NCBI GenBank assembly: GCA_911728435.2
Contig: OU452198.1
Span: forward strand, 43,615,902-43,679,901
Source of the DNA: Apoderus coryli
Lineage: Eukaryota; Arthropoda; Insecta; Coleoptera; Attelabidae
DNA: 64,000 nt
Direction: 5' to 3'
Part shown: one piece after another, positions 32,811-44,529 of the stretch
Numbering within the stretch: position 1 is the first letter of the stretch
Layout: each line of letters starts with the position of its first letter
Made by a program: the position numbers and the translations under genes
The notes under the pieces: generated by a model
The model's input: only the letters and a program-made list of their open reading frames with translations
What the model was told of the DNA's origin: nothing
Databases searched by the model: none

Positions 32811-33780
32811 ATAGTTGTACCAGAGAACAACTAAGGGATTGTTTGTGTTTTTGGCGTTTAATGTTTTGACTTAAATGTCCCAAGTCACTACGATTTGCCA
32901 TCGCCCCACTGGAGTTTGTAAGTTTTATTTTTATTTGAGGTGAGGGTCGATCGAGATCTTTAATGTGGTCTTCGTACGCCACAGAGCTAAATGTATGAGA
33001 ATTTATCTTTCTCGAGTTACTTACTATAAATATTCAATTCCTCTTCTACGTCACTGGATCTAGAGATATCGATAATGTGAGAAGACATTGGCCGTTGGCC
33101 AATAATGTGTCCCTCTTATTCTCTTTCCATTTTCGCCTCGTGTTCTTTTACCCGTTTTATTTTCGGGTAAAAGGCCGATCATTCCGGATATGGTGTTAGA
33201 GGAGGCCACCCCCCATCCGACCACCGAATGAAAGTCAGCCCCCGTCACATGGTATTAAAAAACATAAGAAGCCACTAAGAGAAAAGGAAGAGGTACGAAG
33301 AAAGCAGCATCAACGGCGTATATTTTATATGGGGTTTAAATTTTGCAAAGATAACGTCGTGTATATGTTGGGCCATTTCCCTTCACCGGAAAGCCTTTAT
33401 ATTGGTTGGGTATGTACCGTTAAGGGAACGCTGAAAGCTATATTGTATACAGCCAGTCCTTGGAAGTTTAGTTTTTTGATATCATACGAGAGTCTCCTTT
33501 TATATGTTATTTTATTGTTTATGTTCAACATAGTTTTGTACACTTTTGTTCATTTAAACCATTTCTTAAAACGTGTTTCCTGTTGAAGGTTGTAAATCAT
33601 AAATGGATAAGTTATATTATGCTCTCTTGGTGCCCTCGGCAGAAAAAATAATAACAACACGTTAGACGAACCATAGCTTTTTTTGAAATCGTCAAAGATC
33701 ATCGCACGAAAACCTCTACGAGTAATCTACAATGTTTACAAACTTATTTTACATAGTAAAATTTGTTTACTGAAATATAA
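32811..33780. other. Unassigned, possible TE remnants
   Basis: CCAGAGAACAACTAAGGGA at about 32818 recurs exactly at about 34370, suggesting a shared TE end. 33070-33250 is GC-richer. The open frame at 33329-33586 shows no family features. Confidence 0.35.
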
Positions 33781-34197
33781 TTTTTCTACGACTGTCTTTA
33801 AATGCCTTTATTCTATGTTCAATCATGATTTGAAAATGTAGTACATTGTAATGCTGTTTTTCATTTACCCGTGCACAATTACGCACGGGTAAATTTCCTG
33901 GTAATGACAAATCTATATAGCGTCGGGCATGAAAAATCACCATAGCAGCGACAATACAAACACACCAAATTGACAGTTTAGGTATTTACAATTAATAATA
34001 ATTATAATTAAGTATTTCGCTAATTTCAAAACACAAAAACAGTGATAGTGAATATAGTTTAACACCACCTAGTCAATTTAATACTTCTAACTTATCGTAT
34101 TGAGGCTTGCGGCAACAGGGGTAAGTTTCGAAAAACAAATATTTTCCTAAAAATTATGTTTAATTTATTCAAAAGCATTAAAACAGTCGTAGAAAAA
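33781..34197 (+). mobile_element. MITE with TTTTTCTACGACTGT termini, copy 1
   Basis: Starts TTTTTCTACGACTGTCTTTA and ends with the complement (ACAGTCGTAGAAAAA). 417 bp, AT-rich, contains the hairpin ACCCGTGC..GCACGGGT. The same element lies inverted at 54033-54431 with high similarity. Similarity continues beyond the right end (GTATAGTGTGAAACTCACAT), so the full repeat is longer than the inverted ends suggest. Confidence 0.75.
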
Positions 34198-35761
34198 GTA
34201 TAGTGTGAAACTCACATGAAATTACCATTTGCTACTCGCATGATTTGCGGCATGAGCCGCAGGCGAGTGCTGCAAACGATCATACTCGTAGGAAATATAT
34301 GTCATTTCATACGAGTATGATGGTGTACAAATTATACGAGTAGGAAATAGTCATTTCAAGAGAGTTTCACCAGAGAACAACTAAGGGAGAGAATGTAGTC
34401 TGTCTTGCCGCCTTTGATCTCATTCAGCCTGTGGCCGCCATGTGAAAGAGTAGAAAACAGGGTCGTATTTAAATTTTGTTGATATAATCGTGCAGGTCGG
34501 TACTTAAGGTGTTTGAGATGCTTACAGTGTGGAATCCTTTAGGTAATGTCGGTAATTATAATAGACAAATCTCCTAACTAGTGGGTTTGCCAGAATTTTA
34601 CTACTTCTAATAATACTATGATAATCTTCAGCAAAAAATCTACTACGAATTAAAGAAATATTTGAAACTATTGCGGGGTTAGGCGTGTATATAATAACTG
34701 CTATTATCGGGATCTTACAACAGCAGGTAAAAACCTGCTCTTTTGTATTTGTCATTAGTAGGAACCTAGGTAGGTGCAATGCAGGTGTGCATGAAGGTGA
34801 ACAGAAGCTGAAAAACCTATATTTTTATTATAATTATTCTGAAATACAAACTTACGATATAAGTGTAGGAAATTCTGAACATGGGTGTACATATATATGC
34901 AATATCTTTACTAAGGCAAATAAGTTTTTTCAAAATATTTGTTTGTGTAGGTACAGACAAAATTAGTTTAAAATACAAATTCCAAACGCGATGTATATAA
35001 AACGAAATCAGGATCTGGCATCATTAATCCACCAAAATTACTTAATCCTGTCTTCAAAATGAGCAGCAGACAATCTGTAACTACTCAAATTTTTACTAGC
35101 TCTAAGATATTCACGGCCCAAACCAACAGTACGTCATCGAATCCCTCTGCACGAATGAGGTGCGCAAACTAGCCGCGCCCACCAGACTTTATATTCTCTC
35201 CCTTACTTCTTCTCTGGGTTCACCCTGTACTGTTTCCACGACTATTTTAATATACAGCATGGGTAGGCAACCTTTTTCTAAATACAATTTTTTCGCCGCA
35301 CATTCAGCCTTTATATCATATACGAGTATAAATATTATTAAAAATAAATATAGAAAAAAATTATTTTTTATTGACATGCTATAATAACAATAATGTCAGA
35401 GAACAAACATTCTACAATTCTTAAAATGAAAAAAAATAAAATATAATTCCAATTACATAATATGTATAAATATGTAAATTTAAAATATTAAGGAAAGTAG
35501 TTTATTTTATGCATTCTTTAAATTTCAATGCGGTTTTTGTTCCTGAATATTGTTTGATAATTCCTTTAAGTCCGGTTGTGTTTGGGATACTGAGATCCTC
35601 AACAAATGTTGTAATTTTTCATTCGTCAACCTCGTTCTATATTTTAATTTCATGAAATTCATTCTTGAAATGTTTGTTCGCATAAATAGGTGCTTGAAAA
35701 AATACTTCTGGTAGATTTGAATAAAATGCAATTAAATTATTTTCATCAAAATAATTTTTAT
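34198..35761. other. Intergenic, repeat remnants only
   Basis: 34198-34345 continues the repeat family seen at 53950-54032, with ACTCGTAGGAAATA motifs in both orientations. GGGTAGGCAACCTTTTTC at about 35261 looks like a hAT-type MITE end but no partner was found. No gene recognised. Confidence 0.4.
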
Positions 35762-37676
35762 ACGAGGGTTGCCTTTTATATTTCGGGATTTGGCAATCCT
35801 GGTGTTACAATCTGGCAACTGACAGCTCTATCGCAAAGTTGAACATTTTTGAGGTTATCGTTCGTTCGTTCTTCGTTAATGGCCTTCACCAGTGGGTATT
35901 TAGCCAGTTTCTCGCTTAATCTTCTTTTCGGACGCCCATTAAAGGGCTGCTGGGCTGCTGCCCATATCCATTGTGTAATCTTCGTGGTTGTTTTTTTTTT
36001 TATTATACTTAGTTTGGCGAGTGTGATTACGATTGTCTTCAATATTCTAATACTTCAAACTGAAAATGTTAGTTTAAGGAACATCAAGTTGAACACATGC
36101 ACATATAATAGATGGATTGCATAAATACTAAGTAGTAGAGTTGAAGATTCAGAGAGAAGGACAGAAATTTCTGTAACAAAGGACACACACAGTTAAAGAC
36201 GTCACTCATTTAGGCGCAAAAAGTTAATAAGTGTTTTAAGTGATTCGTAGTTTAAGTCTTTTAATAAAGTTTGTACCGACATAGGAGCTTTAGCTCCAGC
36301 CTTTATGAGCTCAGAATATAGGTTTTGTCGATTATTAGGGCATTCAAAGATAATATGAGTTAGACTCCCTATTTGTCCACATTGACAGAAAGGATTATCT
36401 ATAAATGGGAATTTGGAAAACCAGGGTGTGTCAGGGAAGACGTTCTGAACACGAGAGAGTTGTGGATATATTTTTCCATTGTCGTTTCCATTGATTTTTC
36501 AATGATGATTTGAAGTATGGCAGAAAGTCTGATTTATCCAATCTAAGAGGAATGGGAATTCGCAGACCACGACCAACATTGGCAAGCCTGTCCGCCATCA
36601 TATTGCCTTCAATATTAGAGAGACCAGGAATCCAACACAATTTTATATCCATACTATTTTGAGCTGCTTCAATCAAAAGCTGCTTTGTCACGATTGGTAT
36701 GTGTTGGAGTTTTGAGTGAAAAATGTTTCTACAAATTTTAGATATTGCACTTTGTGAATCACTGAAAATAAGTGCTTTAATTATGTTCTTTTCCATGCTT
36801 TTTTAATGGCTATAATCTCTCCTGTGCATATTTGGGCATTCGCAGGCAGTTTGGATGAAAAACTAAAATTATGTGAGGGGATAAATATCCCAAAACCAGC
36901 CGAGTTTATTTTTTGATCACGGGACGCATCAGTATATAGGTATAAACGTATGTGTATTATGGAATTTAGCAACTTTACTCCGAAACTCAGAATTAAGATC
37001 TCTGTCCTCTTTTTTAATTCCGAGATTACCTAAGTATGGATTTCGGTTGGTACTGAGTCCCAATATCAAATTCAAAACATGGGATTTTTGAGGTTATACG
37101 TACTCAGAACGTTTTGACATACGACCGCTATTTGTGTTGTTTACAGTAACTTAAAAGATTCATCTCGGCCCAAAAATTGAATTATTTCGTGAACATTTTC
37201 GTGCGATTATTTTTTAACTTTCGACGTAGATTAACTCAGCAACAGTGCATGGATGAACTTAATTCAATTTTTGGCGATGAAGCTCCAAGGACCAGTGTTT
37301 ATCGATGGTATGGTGAATTCAATCGTGGTCGTAGTTCACTCCAAGACGAATTTCAACTGCATTTTTGAGTACCCAAAACATCGATTTATTGAGTCATCCG
37401 CCGTATAGTCCTGCCACCGAATGACTTCTTTTTATTCCCATACGTAAAAAACAAACTGAGAGGTCAACGTTTTTCGACACCTGAAGAAGCGGTTGCTGCA
37501 TTCAGAAAGCATGTTTTGGAGATACCTCAATCAGAGTGGCAAAAGTGCTTCGACAATTGGTTCAAACGCATGCAAAAGTGTATAGATGTTCATAAGAAAT
37601 ATTTTGAAAAACAATAAAGTGATTTTCGATGATTAATATTTGTTTTTAGTTCGCGAAATATAAAAGACAACCCTCG
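35762..37676 (+). mobile_element. Mariner element, internally deleted and split by a LINE
   Basis: Ends are ACGAGGGTTGCCTTTTATAT and its near-complement at 37650-37676. The 5' part (35762-35858) resumes at 37084 after an inserted LINE. The transposase N-terminal helix-turn-helix is at 37177-37368 (RRLTQQQCMDELNSIFGDEA, SVYRWYGEFNRGRSSLQDEF). Most of the catalytic domain is then deleted. The C-terminal part reappears from about 37385 (SHPPYSPA.. to the end KCFDNWFKRMQKC). This is the mariner type widespread in insects. The transposase is non-functional: the first two catalytic Asp blocks are missing. Confidence 0.88.
35859..37083 (-). mobile_element. LINE fragment with RNase H domain, flanked by a 14-bp target duplication
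   Basis: ATTTTTGAGGTTAT occurs at 35845-35858 and 37084-37097, exactly bracketing the insert, so the LINE jumped into the mariner. Minus-strand frames 36781-36972 and 36431-36796 encode an RNase H domain: LYLYTDASRDQ, TGEIIAIKKAW, ALIFSDSQSAI, CWIPGLSNIEGNMMADRLA. One frameshift near 36790 splits it. RT and endonuclease are absent, so the copy is 5'-truncated. The 3' end is at about 35859 with a short GAACGAACG tail. RNase H suggests an I/Jockey-type clade. Confidence 0.85.
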
Positions 37677-38849
37677 TGTTAGATCTTTGTAGACATGAAC
37701 ATCAAACGTGCCGACACGAGGTGAAGTAACTGTCTATTATTTTAACTGTGTCGACTCGACTTTTGAAGAAGCAGCTGATGCATCCAAAACATTTAAATAA
37801 CGTAATTATCATTCGTTATTTGTTCCCTTTGTACCTACTTGTTTTCTATTCACTTCGACTCATCTTTCTCGTTATTTTCCTCTTTTTCTTTTATCTTTTT
37901 GAATATCAAAGTATAGAAAAACATAAAAAAAAAAACCAAACGGGAACATATAATTTCCATATGGATCCCCCATATACCTTTACAGATACTATTAAAACGG
38001 TGTTTTATCAAACTTCCGCATACAAAATCTGAACTGGAAAGGAAAACAAGAGAACACGAAGAAGAAAAAAATTGGGAGAGTTGCACACGAGATAAATATG
38101 CAGTAAGTCATGTTTTAAGACCGTACGAAAGTCGGGTAGAGGGATATACTTTATGAGTCGCCCGGATTGTCATAAATAATTCCCAGTTGGTATAGGATAC
38201 GTTTTTATTACACGAGGATCGAACATACTTAAAAAAAGAAAGGGATTTTGTACGTAAAACTTCCTAACAGAAAGGACTTGTTGTGTAAACGACTTAGGTA
38301 CAGGTACGAGGGAGGGTTTTAATTCCACGATGTAGTGGGAATATTTTTAATCGTGATACATGTTCTATGACCCCTAATTAGGAGAAATAATAAGTTTTAT
38401 CTTATTGGGGTCATTAATCTTTGAACTAGGGTCAACTAAAGCAGTTCAATCGGGAAGAGAAGTAAAGCCATGGACATGGGGGTGATTTCTGAGGTCATTT
38501 TATGAAAAAACGTTCCCAGCCCTAATAGGTCAAAATTATTAAGTCCATGTTGCGTTAAGGGGGCAATTTAATAAAAATTATTGGCACAAAACTGACTGTA
38601 ATTTAATTTCGATATTGTCTTGAGGTAAAGCAACTAAAACTACAACTTTTTTATTTCTTGTAATTTTTTCATATGTTGCTTCGTTTACAAAATAAAAATT
38701 TAAAACATTTTTCAACATACCAAGAGTATTTGGGAATAATTCAACTAAAAATAACATCAACATTTTGAAGCAACATAAAAATAAGTAAATAAATAAAATT
38801 AACATAACAGCTAATACAAAAAATTACAAAAACTGTTAAAAGTTGCCAC
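37677..38849. other. Intergenic, no gene recognised
   Basis: 38410-38475 resembles 44120-44190 (TCTTTGAACTA..GTC.A..AAGCA..TCAATCG.GAAGA), implying a shared, diverged unclassified repeat. Long open frames at 37748-38086 and 38578-38805 are low-complexity. Confidence 0.4.
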
Positions 38850-40103
38850 ACAAATGTGTGGACCGGCCATAATGATGTTGGTCAGCCTACGGATGTGTTG
38901 TATCTGGATTTTGAGAAAGCATTCGACAGAGTGCCATTTGCTCGTTTGTTGCTGAAATTGGAGCATTACGGCGTGCGGGGGGCACTCCTGAGGTGGATTG
39001 AGATGTTTCTTACAAAAAGAATTTTCCAAGTTAGAGCGAATGGTGCATTATCCGCTAAATTGCCGGTCTTGAGTGGTGTCCCGCAGGGGTCTGTACTGGG
39101 GCCATTGCTTGTTCTGGCATATATATCAGACTTAACAAGAACCATCACATCAAACATGAGCTTCTTTCCTGATGACACCAAATTGTTTTGTAACCCACTG
39201 CGAGACGATAATGAATTCCAGATCGACATTGATGGGGTAGTGTCCTGGTCGGCGGTTTGGTTGATGAACTTGAATTTGGAGAAGTGTCAGGTACTACACA
39301 TCGGAGCTAATAATCCCAGAACTCCATATTTCATCAATGGAAATGCCGTTAAATCTGTAAATCAGCAGAAGGATCTTGGTGTCATAGTAACAGCGGAGTT
39401 GAAGTGGGAGGCCCATATTTCTGCCACAGTGAAGAAAGCTAATAGACTGTGGTATCTGATACAGAGAGCTCTCAAATCGAGATCAAACTCTCTAATATTG
39501 CAATTGTATAAATCGTATGTCTATTGGAATATGCCAACAGCGTTTAGTCCCCCTATTTCATTAAGGACATAGAGGCATTTGAAAGGGTTCAGAGGAGATT
39601 CACTAAGCTACCTCATGCACTTAGCCATATACCATATGAGGAGCGATTGAGGCTTTTAAATTTGACATGTCTTTATGATCGACGACAACGAGGCGATCTA
39701 ATTCAAACATACAAGATACTTAGTGGCTACTACTCGGTGAATATCGATGTATTTCATCCTGCTAGAAATCGTAATCTGCGTGGCAATAGTAAGAAACTTG
39801 ACAAGGAGAGATGTGCTAGACTTCCTCGGAAGAATTTTATAACAAACAAAGTTGTATATGCATGGAATTCATTACCTGAAGAGGTGATAATGGCGCAAAC
39901 GGTTGACAGCTTTAAGAATAGGCTGGACAATTTCATGGAGGACCATGGCGATCAGTTGGTCCACTACTCGCTGTAGAAGATTAGTGGGGATGACATCAAT
40001 ATTTCAAAAACCTCAAATTAGGAACTGAGCAACACTTTCATCGGTTTTACCGTTTACTGTTTTACGACTAATAATAATAAAATAATAATAGTAATAATAA
40101 TCT
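38850..40103 (+). mobile_element. CR1/L2-type LINE 3' half with mutated catalytic box and (AAT)n tail
   Basis: Plus-strand RT blocks: VLYLDFEKAFDRVPFARLLL, SGVPQGSVLGPLLVLAYISD, FFPDDTKLF, NLNLEKCQVLHIG, QQKDLGVIVTAELKWEAHIS. After a frameshift near 39545 the C-terminal part (39590-39976) reads YEERLRLLNLTCLYDRRQRG, DLIQTYKILSG and RKNFITNKVVYAWNSLPEEV, a region typical of CR1/L2-like LINEs. The catalytic FADD is FPDD, so the RT is dead. Ends at about 40103 in an AATAAT-rich tail. Confidence 0.87.
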
Positions 40104-40770
40104 AGCTCGGATACATCAATCCAATCATCTCCTCATCCATCCCTATCCACCCAGGACGCGGTAGTGCAATTCATCGGCAAAGTGTTAGAATGCTTGGAAG
40201 AAAGACAAGAATGTTCAGGTTTATTTTTCGATTATTCACGTGCTTTCGACACGGTGAATCATGAAAAAATTTTACGTAAATTCTATGGTTTCGATGTTAG
40301 AGGCACTCCCTTAAGTTAAGACATTCAAATCCGCCAGATATATTCTTCATCAATCAATTATTTAAATATCTAAAAATTCTAACCGTAACATCAATTTACT
40401 TTTTGGAGTGTGTCCTACTAATATTCTAACATTGATCGGTTTACGAGCACAGGTCAAATTTCTAACTACAATGTTAGAGATAATTTAAGACCTTATAATG
40501 CCTATTAAGTTTTATAATCATCTGCCCCAACGCAACATCTAAAAGTGAATACAACTCCGAGTAAATTCAAACGAAACGTAAAGGATTGGTTACTTGAATT
40601 CAGTTTTTATTCGTTAAATAAATATTTTGCATGTCTTTTATACAAATTATTTTTTTTTTTTTATTTTTTATTCATGTATTTTTGGTTGTGACCATTGTAT
40701 TATATTACGACGTTATGACGCATTCTTTGTACATAGTTGAATAAAGACTATTATTATTATTATTATTAAC
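40104..40770 (+). mobile_element. Deleted LINE fragment with (ATT)n tail
   Basis: Encodes ECSGLFFDYSRAFDTVNHEK (RT motif A) near 40212-40272, then jumps to C-terminal-like sequence. Ends ATAAAGACTATTATTATT at about 40740-40770. It abuts the tail of the preceding LINE directly. Confidence 0.7.
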
Positions 40771-42589
40771 TGACGAACTCTCTCAAAAATACCAGGGTCG
40801 TTTCTAATCGGATTACACCCAGCAATAATGCGATTCCCTAGGTCACATTTTCTACATGAGTAGCGTAAACTAAGGACTTCAGGTGTACAATAATTTCGAA
40901 CAAATAAAAAATACAAATTTATTAGCGAACACGTTCTGTCGTGCTGGGAAGTTTTTTAATCAACTATGGAAATTTGGTCGAAGTTCAAGGCTCTTAAGCA
41001 GCGAAACCGTTTGTCTAAACAACAAAATATAAGAGATCTAATTTGGAGAAAATTTATTGTCCTTTATTTTAACACTTTCTTTCAAAACGGTATATTTTTT
41101 GAGTTTGAGCTAAAAAACCGAAAAAAGTGCATTTTTCGCAGTTTTCCCTAGATTTCTAGCAATACACCACTTTTTTGAATCATAAAGAACGAAGGAGAGA
41201 AAAACTTCTATATTTTTCCCCGCTGAACTAAGTGACTGAACTACACGTGGTAAATCCAAGCTCGGAGAGATGTCACAGATTTACGGAGAATCTTACGCAG
41301 CAGCAAGATAGGCAATCACTGAAGTCTACACCCTCGTTGTAAAATCGAATAAGTTTTTCGGCTGAAGAAGAAGAAATAAGTCGCAGAAGTGGAGTATCCG
41401 ATATTCCATTTTTAAGATTCTGCATGATCACCTTGGCATGAAAAGTTAGTGCCACCGCATAAACAACTGCGCGTCGAATGTCCTCGTGCCTTTTTGGACT
41501 TCTGTAGTTAAGATCAAGATGGTGTGTCTGGACTGTCATTGAAGACGAAACTTGGGCGTAATTATTGTGATGCAGGACTCCATACTATTGCATAAAAAAG
41601 CTGTGCTAGCCCGGATTGTTACTGGAGTCCAAAACGGACTCCATGGCAAATGCAAAACTCATGGCGACCATCTAGAAGGAATCCTATTGATTGAGTTTAA
41701 AGATAAAGGTGTTGCTTAACTGCTTCAACATTAATCAGAGAAAAAAGAAGAAAAAAATTGACGAAATTAAATTTTTGGAGCGTTCAAATAGTCCATTGTT
41801 TGACGAGATGTGTGGGCGCTCCCATTGTCTTGACGAAGACTGATCCTAGCACGATTCTTTGTTTTGCTTATTTCCCCATTTGCCTTAGATAGCAAGGCAA
41901 CCTCTTCTAGAACCGAATGTTGGAAGAAAATTGAATACTCTGGGATTTTACTTGAAGGAAAACAAGTCCTACTTGGCCTATTGAAAAATGTTTTGGCAAC
42001 ATTTTGTGGAAAATATGGATTGCATCAGTATTGCAATGATGGTGAAATCGAATTTTACATAAAAAAAATGAACACAGAAATGTTTAAGGATAATTTCTAT
42101 AGAACGTTTTTCTTTTCTCTTTCATTTACATAACGGAGTTCATTTTAATAAAACGAAAAGGGATGTTTGCTGAAACAATCGAAATAGTTTTCTCTTGAAA
42201 TTTACGACATGAGAGTTGAGCTTAGACATTATCTTGCTTTAATGGGTTTTCTGATAAAGGGGGAAGACATCGTCAAACCGAAATGCGATACATTAAAATT
42301 TATGGTGCTCTTAACGAATAAAATTCGTGAAATTGTAAAATACCTAGGTTTTTCAGATATTCTTTAATATATTCGAAAAAATTTTCTTTTTCTTTTTTCT
42401 CTTTAATAAAATTATTGTATATACCTAGATAAGTGAATGGAACGATATTTCTTTTTCCAACTGATATTACGAAGACCAACACACTTTGCTGAAAACTGTA
42501 AATTGATATGTTCCGTCGTTCTTGGGTTATCTGCAATACACTTAATGGACTTCAGGAATGAATACCTGTGCTTAGTTTCTTCTTCTTCT
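40771..42589. other. Intergenic, no gene recognised
   Basis: Several short open frames (for example 41273-41539 and 41864-42133) show no recognisable domain or splice structure. Probably old TE debris. Confidence 0.35.
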
Positions 42590-43620
42590 TCTGGTGTCAT
42601 GCAGATTCCTGCGTAAAGCGTCCTCCGTTTTTCTTATCATATGATTCTATTTATGGCGGCTTCTTGGAGCGACTGGAAGTCGCTTATTCCCGTCCACTGG
42701 CGTATGTTTCTAAGCCAGGACAATTTCCTCCTTCCAATGCCTCGTCTTCCACCATCGATCTTTCCCTGTAGTATCAGGCGTTGGAATTCGTATCGCTCTC
42801 CCCGTATAATGTGTCCCAGGTAAGAGATCTTCCGCTTCTTAATGTGTTCGAAGAGTTCTCGGTCTTCCAAACTAGCCATCCTGAGCACATCATCGTTTCT
42901 GACGTGTTCCGTCCACGATATTCTTGGCATCCGTCTCAAAATCCACATCTCGAATGCGTCAATTCGGTTGATAGAAACAGCTTTAAGCGTCCACGCTTCC
43001 GCTCCGTATAGGAGAACCGACCAGACATAACATTTAACCATTCTGTACCTGAGTTGGAAGTTTAAATTCCGGTTGGTGAGGAATTTTTTTAGTTTTAGAA
43101 AAGTTATTCTTGCTTGTTCTATCCTGCACCTAATTTCAAGTTCTGGGTTCCACTTGTCGTCCACCACAGACCACAAGTATTTAAACTTATTGACCCGCTC
43201 TATTTGCTCTCCATTGAGTTGTAAATTTACGTTTGGTACGATATCTCTAGATATGATCATAAACTTCGTTTTAGTGATGTTAATCTTTAGGCCCCTCTGT
43301 TGACTTGCCTCATTTACAGTATTTAGGGTTTGCAGATCGTTGGCATTATCGGCTATTATTGCGGTGTCATCCGTGTAGCGTATATTGTTAATTGGAATAC
43401 CGTTAACTATAATACCCATGGGTCCTTCAGGTACTATCTCAGCAAAAACCCTTTCCACGTAGAGGTTGAAGAGCATTGGGGATAGAATGCAGCCCTGCCT
43501 GACTCCTTTCTTTATTTCAAATTCCTCTGTTGTTACTGAGTTTTGAAGTCGTATGTGAGCTGTCTGGTGCCAGTATAGATTCGCAATCAGTTTTGACTTG
43601 TAATTGGGCAGCAATGCCTG
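42590..43620 (-). mobile_element. RTE-clade LINE fragment, catalytic box YTDD
   Basis: One long minus-strand frame (42637-43614, 325 residues) begins just before RT motif B (KKGVRQGCILSPMLFNLYVE). It continues NIRYTDDTAIIADNANDLQ, GLKINITKTKFMIISRD and the RTE C-terminal domain (SVLLYGAEAWTLK, DAFEMWILRRMPRISWTEH, LSWLRNIRQWTGI). YADD is YTDD, probably inactivating. 5'-truncated, 3' end at about 42590 with a GAAGAAGAAG tail. Best-preserved RTE C terminus in the window. Confidence 0.88.
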
Positions 43621-44529
43621 TTATTGTAAATATCAGAATAACAAAAATCATAGCAAATGATGAATCAAAAACAGAATAAAAAAACTATGGAAAATCACAT
43701 ACCTACCTGCATGTTCAAATTCAAATATTATAATAAGCATTTAGAGGTAGGTAAGTAGGTACATAATATCTGCCCTCATTTTCTCTTCTTTTTGGAAAAC
43801 TTCCGGCGGTAGGAGCAAGCGGGCGTATATAGCGAGTGCCGGGTGAGATTTTGAAATTCTCCTGGGGAATCGAGCGCACAGGAAACACTGCTGTTTAACA
43901 TTTAAATACTTTTCCTGCAATCAGAAAGTTTCACCAAAACTTAACGCACAAACAGAACTGTAAAACACGAGCCTTCATAACTAATCATAATAAACTAACC
44001 CTGTGGAATGTCGTAGGTCGTAGATAGGTATTTAATACTAGTTTACACTTAGTAAACTTTTATTTCAGGGGGGGTCTGGCCTTAAAGGCTCCCTTCCGTG
44101 AATACGGCCATCTTCAGTTGTTTCCCATACGACGGTTCACTGATCTTTGAACTATCGTCGATCAAGCAACTCAATCGTGAAGAAAAGTCAAGACATGGAA
44201 AAATCAAACACGGCGCCGTTATAAAGTTCCTAATTACGCGAGGAAAGGAAGAGATGTCATCGGTTTATCATGATGTCTTAAGTTATCTTAACCCTGTGAA
44301 TCTATCTGGAGAGTTGTGTCAGGCACAAAAATTATTCTTGTGTAATTGATGGGATTGCGTTGGAGGTCTTGAACCTGGTGATTTTAGATATTCAAATTTT
44401 TGAAAAATAATTGAAAAACTTTTCAAATTAGACTCCAACTTTATTTGCGAACAAACAATTTAATAATTTCCACGAAATTTGATTTTCAAAACTCTAATAG
44501 CACATCAAATGCTATATTGTTGGTTTTTA
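43621..44529. other. Intergenic; unclassified repeat at about 44040-44350
   Basis: The frame 44098-44349 (GSLIFELSSIKQLNREEKSR..AVIKFLITRGKEEM) resembles the sequence at 38410-38475 at nucleotide level. It could be a decayed transposase helix-turn-helix, but I cannot confirm it. Confidence 0.35.

Noticed and set aside
33329..33586. 85-codon open frame with hydrophobic C terminus
   Set aside because: No splice structure, no family features, AT-driven hydrophobicity; likely chance.
44098..44349. Possible transposase helix-turn-helix ORF
   Set aside because: Only vague resemblance; kept as an unclassified repeat because 38410-38475 matches it at DNA level.
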